NCBI GenBank assembly: GCA_000507305.1
Contig: DF239257.1
Span: forward strand, 62,001 to 126,000
Reading direction: 5' to 3'
DNA: 64,000 nucleotides
Source of the DNA: Breviolum minutum Mf 1.05b.01
Lineage: Eukaryota > Sar > Dinophyceae > Suessiales > Symbiodiniaceae
Below the pieces are notes generated by a model. The model had not been told where the DNA came from. It made no database searches and saw nothing but the letters and a program-made list of their open reading frames with translations. The first letter of the stretch is position 1; every line of letters begins with the position of its first letter. Positions 58,573-64,000 of the stretch are shown here, piece after piece. Both the position numbers and the translations under genes were made by a program.

Positions 58573-58680
58573 CATACTGTTGATGGCTGAAATCCTGCAC
58601 CACTTGGGATGGATAAAACCCTGTAAACACTGGGACAAACTACCTATCAACTGGTGCAGAACTTCTTCCATCAACAGAAT
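58573..58680. repeat. inverted-repeat element, family C
   Basis: 'atactgttgatggctgaaat' against 'cttcttccatcaacagaatg'; inner 'cctgcaccacttgggatgga'. Confidence 0.72.
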
Positions 58681-58795
58681 GAAACTTTTTACTCTCCTTT
58701 TTGGATATAAAGGATACCTATAGCTGGAGGAAACCTGGAACCTGGCTGACGTTGAGCTTTGCTGGCAATTTTCCGAACAAAAGTCGACTAGATGA

Positions 58796-59002
58796 TATCT
58801 TTATGGTTTTGCTTGGTTTATATTGAGGTTTGATGACCCCTCTTGTGTCACTTTTGTCAAATCTAGTGCTATGAAACAGGGGAGGAAGCAATTAGAAAGT
58901 ACCAGATTAGATGTGGTGATGTTCTACCAGAAGAGAGCGGAACATGGCGCGGTGGGTGGTACAAACATAGGGACACTATGTCCAACTAAATTGTCCAATT
59001 AA
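58796..59002 (+). CDS. coding segment without early ATG, unknown protein
   Basis: It is open from TGA 58793 to TAA 59000-59002, 68 codons. It reads AWFILRFDDPSCVTFVKSSA, then MKQGRKQLESTRLDVVMFYQ and KRAEHGAVGGTNIGTLCPTK. The second half is strongly purine-first. The end LCPTKLSN is echoed after the family B element as LCPNELSINSRWYR (59161-59205), so the 3' end may be duplicated or spliced. Unrecognised. Confidence 0.52.
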   Translation, partial: YLYGFAWFILRFDDPSCVTFVKSSAMKQGRKQLESTRLDVVMFYQKRAEHGAVGGTNIGTLCPTKLSN

Positions 59003-59040
59003 AGGAACCTACGTCCAAATGAATTTGACATGATGGAAAG

Positions 59041-59150
59041 ATATGGGTGTTTCCGAAAATAGTGGTACCCCCAAATCATCCATTTTAATAGGGTTTTCCA
59101 TTATAAACCATCCATTTTGGGGTACCCCTATTTTTGGAAACACCCATATG
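59041..59150. repeat. inverted-repeat element, family B (type copy)
   Basis: 'atatgggtgtttccgaaaat' against 'tttttggaaacacccatatg', with CATATG at both ends. The flanks 'ggaacctacgtccaaatgaa' and 'ggaacctgtgtccaaatgaa' are also near-identical, 160 bp apart. Confidence 0.8.
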
Positions 59151-59892
59151 GAAAGGAACCTGTGTCCAAATGAATTGTCCATCAACAGTAGGTGGTACAG
59201 ATCATACTTCCTCGACTTCTTCATTCTTCGTTGTATTTTTTGTAAAACTGGGAACTATACCAACAGTTGATGCACCCCCCGAAAAATATTAGTTGGAAAA
59301 CCATGGTTTTCCTTTGTAGGACGACCTCTTTTCAAGGGCTTTTGCTGTTAGTTTGGGCTGGCTCAGGTGTTTTTCTTTAGATTTTTCCCTTGTAGTTGAT
59401 AGCTCCACAGTTCATCCTGGATTTTAGTCAAAGATTCCCCAAAATTGCCTTTTTCTTGTTTTCCCAGAAAGTTATATACATATCCCCATTTATAACCATG
59501 GTGATCGTTGTTGTCCCCAAAAGTCGGGTTGTTGGGACCCCTTCCAAATTGGCCGAACTTCCTTCGTGGCTGACGTATAAATTGGCAACTGATCCGTTCA
59601 CCACGGATCCGTCAGTCCTGGGATCCCATCCTCCAAGTACCTGATAGACAGGTGGAGCTGCATTTTTTTGGTGGCTCTATGCTACCCATGGTGTTACTGT
59701 CCTTCAGCATTGCGGCGGGGATGACGTGGGCAGGACGGCCGGAGTCGGAGTGGGAGAAAATTTGATGGATATTTGGTTCCCAGAAATCTCGGGACTTTTC
59801 GGGGGTGGAAATGTGGTGTGACTGGGCTCACCAACCAGAGAAATATAGGAGAATATTTTGAAAAAAAATATCTTTATGCGGTGTCTACCTAT
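59151..59892. other. no confident gene; family G copy
   Basis: 59483-59640 is family G ('tataaccatggtgatcgttg', 'gggaccccttccaaattggc', 'cccatcctccaag'). A plus frame at 59773-59964 (GTFRGWKCGVTGLTNQRNIG) is readable and may lead into the 59893 segment. Confidence 0.4.
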
Positions 59893-60041
59893 AATTTGTA
59901 TACGTGTCGGTTGTATCTCCGGTATGGAACAGTCAAAGACTGTATTCAAATCTTTGAACACTGAGGTTGTTTCTAACAAGTGTTCAATTGCGGAAGTATC
60001 AAATGAGCCCCATTCCGTCCTTACCCAAATAGGATTTCATT
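59893..60041 (+). CDS. exon-like segment ending in a stop
   Basis: The plus frame reads GCISGMEQSKTVFKSLNTEV, then VSNKCSIAEVSNEPHSVLTQ, IGFH and TAG. About 60% purine-first. It overlaps the end of another open frame (59773-59964). Unrecognised. Confidence 0.42.
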
Positions 60042-60166
60042 AGGATAGGTAGGATTCCAACTTTAACGGCATCTAAAACGGAGGGTCATTAAATAGCGGC
60101 ATCGAACTTCATTCAAATGCATGGGAACAACATGAAGGGGTTTCCGACCTCTAAAGAATTGATGTC

Positions 60167-60311
60167 ATACTGTTGATGGTTCAGAAATCCCCAAACAACA
60201 TCAAACAACCACCGTTTGGATGGTGCTAAAACCTTGTAAATTATGGGATTTCAACTACCAGCTACCAACCTCAACTGGTGAACGCCGCATTTCTTCACCA
60301 TCCAACCGTAT
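60167..60311. repeat. inverted-repeat element, family C (long form)
   Basis: 'atactgttgatggttcagaa' against 'cttcaccatccaaccgtatt'; inner 'accaccgtttggatggtgct'. Confidence 0.65.
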
Positions 60312-60429
60312 TTCTTGTGAACCCCCCAAAAAACCACACCAAAAAAACAGTGCCGGGAAAGGACCAACCGGGTGCCCATTTACGAAGGAAATCTTGTAAT
60401 AGCAGCTTAAAATCCATAGGAATTTTTAG

Positions 60430-60542
60430 AAATTCCCCCCAAAAAACTCACGAATGTCACCCTAAAAAGGGACGAACATGTCAATAGGAAATACATCTTC
60501 CACCCATCAATTTTCAGGGGACATGTTAGTTTTCGGACGTGT
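60430..60542. repeat. inverted-repeat element, family E
   Basis: 'aattccccccaaaaaactca' against 'catgttagttttcggacgtg'. Confidence 0.55.
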
Positions 60543-60671
60543 ATTTGGATTGAATTCTTCCAATTCTTTCCGGTGACATGAAGCACTCACTTTTTGACAC
60601 GGGGTTGTTTTTACAACTCGCGTGAAGGGCGTATCAGATCAACTCTGGCTTGATTAAGAGGTTGTATACGA

Positions 60672-60823
60672 CATACTGTTGATGGTTCAGAAATCCTGCA
60701 CCACCTGGGATGTATACAACCCTGTAAATAATAGGACAAACTACCTATCAACTGGTGTGGGAAAAGGAAACTCATCTTCAAACGTACCTTGGTAGGGATA
60801 TGTTAGTTCCCAGGAGTGTATTT
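60672..60823. repeat. chimera of family C and family D halves
   Basis: It begins as family C ('atactgttgatggttcagaa', through 'ctatcaactggtg') and at about 60760 switches to the inner and right part of family D ('gggaaaaggaaactcatctt', 'gatatgttagttcccaggag'). Confidence 0.7.
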
Positions 60824-60892
60824 ATAATATAACAATATCGTATATGATGTATATATTAGATACACATATTATATGTTTCACTCTTTCCCTCA

Positions 60893-61071
60893 ACATCTTC
60901 AAAGGGCCCTCTGTGTCCAGTCACACAGGCCACAGCAAGAAAACTTCATGCAAATTCATTAAATCAAACCACCCAATGTCGAAAGGACGCGACAAACTTT
61001 TGATGGACGCATCTTTGGACCAGCTTCTTCTCGCCATCATCAGTCGCTTGGCAACATACATGAGGGGTTAG
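60893..61071 (+). CDS. exon ending in a stop, unknown protein
   Basis: Acceptor candidates CTTCAAAG| and GTGTCCAG|. It reads SCKFIKSNHPMSKGRDKLLM, then DASLDQLLLAIISRLATYMR, G and TAG at 61069-61071. Good bias; amphipathic helix at the end. Unrecognised. Confidence 0.5.
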
Positions 61072-61260
61072 GTTCCTCCCAAATGCCGATGGAAGGATTA
61101 TCAATACACCAAAACACGTGATGATACATGAATGCTTAGATGAGAACAATGGACAAATAAATCGGTGTAACTGTCCCACCCTCAATCTTTCTTTCAATTC
61201 TCTGCACTGAATTTTTCGGAAAAAAAATCTGCCACGCAACTGCCCTCCAGGTAACTAACA

Positions 61261-61369
61261 TACACCCTGGAAGATGAACATGGAACCAAAAAATCACCCA
61301 ATTGAAAAGGAACATCATCTGAACTAAACCATCATGACTTCAGGTTCCATGTTAATCTTCCAGGGTGTA
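61261..61369. repeat. inverted-repeat element, family E
   Basis: 'tacaccctggaagatgaaca' against 'gttaatcttccagggtgta'. Its inner part is the mirror of the copy at 22372. Confidence 0.75.
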
Positions 61370-61375
61370 TCCCTT

Positions 61376-61560
61376 CCTGTTTGGAGTCGATGTTGACTTT
61401 CCTGACTTTCCTATAGGTGGGTCCCATGTGATGTTTGATCTTTTCCTGGAGTGTCGCATGTTCTGTGCGAAAACAACAGTGATGAACCTTAAAAAATGGT
61501 CACTTCTAAGGGCGGTTTGAAAGAATTCTAGGCCTAAAACAGGTATATAAAACCCATCAA
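61376..61560 (-). CDS. exon-like segment next to family E
   Basis: The minus frame reads TALRSDHFLRFITVVFAQNM, then RHSRKRSNITWDPPIGKSGK and STSTPNRKG, reaching the element with GG|GATACA, i.e. a possible GA donor. Good bias. Unrecognised. Confidence 0.42.
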
Positions 61561-61599
61561 CAATTAACATGTCACCTGAACATTTGCCATCCCAACAGG

Positions 61600-61712
61600 A
61601 AAAAATCATCTGCCCAACAAAGATCACCCAAACCGCATTGAAATCCCGGAAGACCAATCATCCTCCAAACTTTCATGACGACCTTTGGGTGAACCAAAAT
61701 GTGTTCAATTTC
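61600..61712 (+). CDS. exon-like segment
   Basis: Acceptor CATCCCAACAG| at 61600. It reads EKIICPTKITQTALKSRKTN, then HPPNFHDDLWVNQNVFNFQG. Strand conflict with the neighbouring minus exon; both have comparable bias. Confidence 0.35.
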
Positions 61713-61799
61713 CAGGGGGTAGATTCAACCCCCTATATCCATGGCGGAAAATACATGGGAAAACTGAGGCCTTGTAGCCATACTTTAGAGAATCTGTTT

Positions 61800-61950
61800 C
61801 ACCCCAGTTATAACCATGGTGATCGTTGGAATGTCCCCTAAGGATCGGGTGGTTGGGACCCCTTCCAAATTGGCCGAACTTCATGGTTAACATACATGGG
61901 AATGATCCTAACCACTTACAAGTCCTGGGGTTGATCTTCGGAGTACCTGA
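61800..61950. repeat. diverged family G element
   Basis: 'ttataaccatggtgatcgtt', 'gggaccccttccaaattggc' and 'atcctaaccacttacaagtc' in the usual order. Confidence 0.55.
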
Positions 61951-61984
61951 TACACCATGTACAGGTGGTGTTGAACCTTCAAAA

Positions 61985-62118
61985 TGGCATGGTTTTCACC
62001 CTTATAAATGGCCTTATAGGTAGGGTTTATAAATTTATAACCATAAATAAACCACCTCCCTATAACCATAGATACATAAACCCTACAAATATATGGCCTT
62101 AGTTATTTCACCTCTCGG
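61985..62118. repeat. inverted repeat, single family
   Basis: 'cttataaatggccttatagg' against 'acaaatatatggccttag', with 'agggtttataaatttataac' facing 'atagatacataaaccct'. Confidence 0.5.
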
Positions 62119-62230
62119 GATACTCGGGATACGTGTGGCTTTCAAACTTTCGGGGGAAATCACTGTCTGCGTTTTTGGAGCTGAAAGGTCTGAGCTGTAC
62201 TGCCCTTCTCACGGCTGCCGCTACCTTTGA
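62093..62230 (+). CDS. 45-codon ORF / exon-like segment
   Basis: ATG 62093 to TGA 62228-62230. The part after the inverted repeat reads GIRVAFKLSGEITVCVFGAE, then RSELYCPSHGCRYL, with good bias. The ATG lies in the repeat, so the real start may be a splice acceptor. Unrecognised. Confidence 0.38.
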   Translation: MALVISPLGILGIRVAFKLSGEITVCVFGAERSELYCPSHGCRYL

Positions 62231-62608
62231 TCCGCGTCGTCTTTCAGCACCGGGACGTGGATGTTTTTTCAAATGCCTTGGATGCTGGCTACAGGCATGG
62301 CCCGAGATTTTGATTATTTTTTCTTTTTGGATGGTAAATTAAATGTGATACAGTAGAATTGCATTCTTTCAATGGTAAAATCATTGTTGTATATGTTTGG
62401 CCAAGTTACATATTTATGATATCTGGCTATAAAATTTAGATTTATATGACTGCACTATGTAGATGGCCATAAAGTTATAGATGTGTTTTTTGAATGCAAA
62501 TTTAAAATCATTACTATAACTTAGAATCTTTAAATTTCTCCAAAGGAACCACTTTTTTGTTCTTCACCACATCAAGCCAGTGAACACACATTTGGGTGAT
62601 GAGCTGAG
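62231..62608. other. no gene seen
   Basis: AT-rich; 62340-62520 has no arms or bias. Confidence 0.4.
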
Positions 62609-62646
62609 ATGACAACTGGTGTCACTGGAGTTTCAGCTAGTGCAAA
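62609..62646 (+). CDS. possible first coding exon
   Basis: An in-frame TGA at 62600 is followed by GAG-ATG at 62609; 12 codons read MTTGVTGVSASA before AAA|GTAAGA. Almost all codons start with a purine. Short, but with a consensus donor. Confidence 0.35.
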
Positions 62647-62659
62647 GTAAGAGAAGATT

Positions 62660-62790
62660 CTAAGGTTATTTCAACACACCTTTGGAGGACACCCCTAAAC
62701 CTTTACCAACAGGCTATCAAGGGATTCCTTTCATAGTTGGCTAGGGGGATTGCCTGGGGTGTGCTCCAGGGGTGTGTTGTAATTTTCTTG
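62660..62790. repeat. inverted-repeat element, family Q
   Basis: 'acacacctttggaggacacc' against 'ggtgtgctccaggggtgtgt'. The left arm recurs at 48246. Confidence 0.62.
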
Positions 62791-63138
62791 GAAAGATGTC
62801 TAGGGACATGTTACACTTTTAGCCTCGCAGAACACACAAATGGTGAGTGAAACACACCCCTGAAGTTTTACAGCTCGCCCCTGAAAAATGATGCTTGAAA
62901 GACTACTTTCTTATTGGAAAAATCACTTTTCATGTACCGCGTCAAAACTTCGGGGGGGGTGAAGATGATTTGGGTGATATGTCAAATCACAGGAGTGATG
63001 TTAACACAATCAACGATAATGATAATCCAACAAAAAGATTTGGGTTTACATCATCAATTTGGAAAGGAAAATCCTTTCTTCAAAACCTTCACTTTTAGGT
63101 TTACCCTCCCAGGGAACTAACAGCAAAAGCCCGTAAAA
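62791..63138. other. no gene; element pieces
   Basis: 62850-62955 has 'ccctgaagttttacagctcg' facing 'cgcgtcaaaacttcgggggg' (family E-like). 63100-63123 is a lone family D arm ('taccctcccagggaactaac'). Confidence 0.45.
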
Positions 63139-63258
63139 ATGGTGGTTTCCAATAGGGTGGCCCGGGGGAAGTCATCACCAGGTGGCCGTGGCTGCGGGAC
63201 TACTGGTACCATGTACCTTGGCGGCAGTGATCACCATGGAGGAATCCTCACCGATATA
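63139..63258 (+). CDS. exon, Gly-rich segment
   Basis: The plus frame from ATG 63139 reads VVSNRVARGKSSPGGRGCGT, then TGTMYLGGSDHHGGILTDIS. About 70% purine-first. It then enters a family P element. Unrecognised. Confidence 0.45.
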
Positions 63259-63360
63259 AGCTGTATGGATACGGGTTATGTAAGGGAGTTTCCCCCACCC
63301 TCAAAAAATAGCCTGAAATAAGGTTCTTTCGTACCTTAGGTACCTGAAATTCTTGGTGAT
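63259..63360. repeat. family P element, opposite orientation to 6505
   Basis: 'ataagctgtatggatacggg' and 'atagcctgaaataagg', then 'ttaggtacctgaaattcttg'. Confidence 0.5.
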
Positions 63361-63649
63361 TCAAGACGTGGATGAGTTGAACAGAAAAAAACTAAAGGAA
63401 AAACTAGTGACCAGTGAGAAACCCTGCGACTGTGTATTGTAGTCTTTTTTGTTGGATTCATGTCATTCAGCATGAAAGAAGGATCCCGTTCTTCACAAAC
63501 CAGGCTTTCATGGAAGATAACAAGTCTTTTGAAAATGTTTCAATAAAAACACATGAAAAGCAGTATATAAACCATTAGTCGATAGCCGTATAGACTTCCT
63601 TGATTGATAGCCTTTTCTTCAGAACCCCGGCCTTAGTAGTTTTTTTTTT
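63361..63649. other. no gene seen
   Basis: AT-rich, T run at 63639-63650, no arms recognised. Confidence 0.4.
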
Positions 63650-63826
63650 TCAGACGACCTCACTCAGGGTAACAGGGCCGTGGTTGTTGGAGCACTGGTT
63701 GGGGGTCAGGTATCTTGATGCTGCCCAATGATGTTTTGATACCTTTGCGACTGGCCATGGAGCAGGCGTGAGGTTTAAGACACCAGCCAGCAGCACAGCC
63801 GAAGGGTTGTTCGTAGAAAGGATGGC
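63650..63826 (-). CDS. terminal exon, unknown protein
   Basis: The minus strand has a textbook acceptor (CTAAC branch-like motif, pyrimidines, GAATCCAG|) at 63827, then 58 codons and TGA at 63650-63652. It reads AILSTNNPSAVLLAGVLNLT, then PAPWPVAKVSKHHWAASRYL and TPNQCSNNHGPVTLSEVV. It has no ATG at its start and so is easy to miss. No family recognised. Confidence 0.55.
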   Translation of the reverse strand, partial: AILSTNNPSAVLLAGVLNLTPAPWPVAKVSKHHWAASRYLTPNQCSNNHGPVTLSEVV

Positions 63827-63856
63827 CTGGATTCGAAGGAAAGGTTAGAAGATACC

Positions 63857-63950
63857 CGGGACCCTAAAACTAACATGTTTCGATCTGAACATAGCCCTTC
63901 CCAAAAGGAAAGGCTTATCTCCCAAGCACCATTTTTCAGGGGAGATGACC
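63857..63950. repeat. degraded family E element
   Basis: 'gaccctaaaactaacatgtt' with a decayed partner around 'tttttcaggggagatgacc'. Confidence 0.4.
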
Positions 63951-64000
63951 AGAAATGATAGTGCAAAAAACGCCATTTTGTTGTCCACCGATATTTTGAG

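Noticed and set aside
1..64000. CRISPR arrays, from the many similar short repeats
   Set aside because: The repeats are dispersed inverted-repeat elements with no regular spacing or unique spacers.
1..64000. Dinoflagellate spliced-leader, rRNA or tRNA genes
   Set aside because: I looked for the conserved spliced-leader core and for clover-leaf or rRNA signatures by eye and saw none; a covariance search could still find a diverged tRNA.

Overview
The window looks like a scaffold from a large, repeat-rich protist nuclear genome, most likely a dinoflagellate (Symbiodiniaceae-like). The grounds are: no bacterial operons; short exon-like coding segments far apart; dozens of 70-170 bp inverted-repeat elements sitting in introns; a LINE retrotransposon that carries its own cytosine-5 DNA methyltransferase, a combination reported from dinoflagellates; single N positions (29212 and 52841) typical of a draft assembly. 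The assignment is inference. I saw no rRNA, tRNA, spliced-leader or CRISPR sequence.

The one large, fully readable object is the LINE at about 30856-40824. It has a 175-bp 5' leader, ORF1 (31031-34771) with an N-terminal DNA methyltransferase, two possible beta-grasp (ubiquitin-like) repeats and a dinoflagellate-type ORF1 region, a coiled-coil segment in a second frame (34633-35004), and ORF2 (35194-40767) with endonuclease, reverse transcriptase, a CCHC finger and RNase H, all with intact catalytic residues. The coiled-coil frame and ORF2 share one frame and are separated by a single UGA followed by CUAG, the classic readthrough context. The element ends in a hairpin plus (TAA)n, is flanked by a 19-bp target-site duplication, and was inserted into the middle of an older inverted-repeat element. 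A 118-bp copy of its 5' end lies 1.8 kb upstream next to an N.

The rest holds host gene pieces. Left of about 27 kb most convincing exons read on the minus strand; from about 28 to 53.5 kb most read on the plus strand. Recognisable pieces are a SpoU/TrmH-family RNA 2'-O-methyltransferase (exons at 41361-41537 and 43833-43957, probably 43151-43213 between them) and a DUF4116-like repeat (26884-26975, minus). Most other exons are unrecognised and are called only from open frame, purine-first codon bias (counted by eye) and AG/GT splice signals. Exon-intron joins are therefore approximate, and several calls could be wrong in strand.

The inverted-repeat elements fall into about a dozen families (called A to R here). 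Several introns are hardly more than one such element, and some elements supply the GT donor or lie within a few bases of the splice site, which is how introners (intron-generating transposons) behave.

At 54.47-56.60 kb there is a different block bounded by telomere-like CCCTAAA repeats. It holds a coiled-coil ORF, a 216-bp tandem duplication, a (TTG)n run and a 31-bp tandem repeat. At 52.6-52.9 kb a (GAT)n run is followed by its own reverse complement, (ATC)n, making a potential long hairpin.
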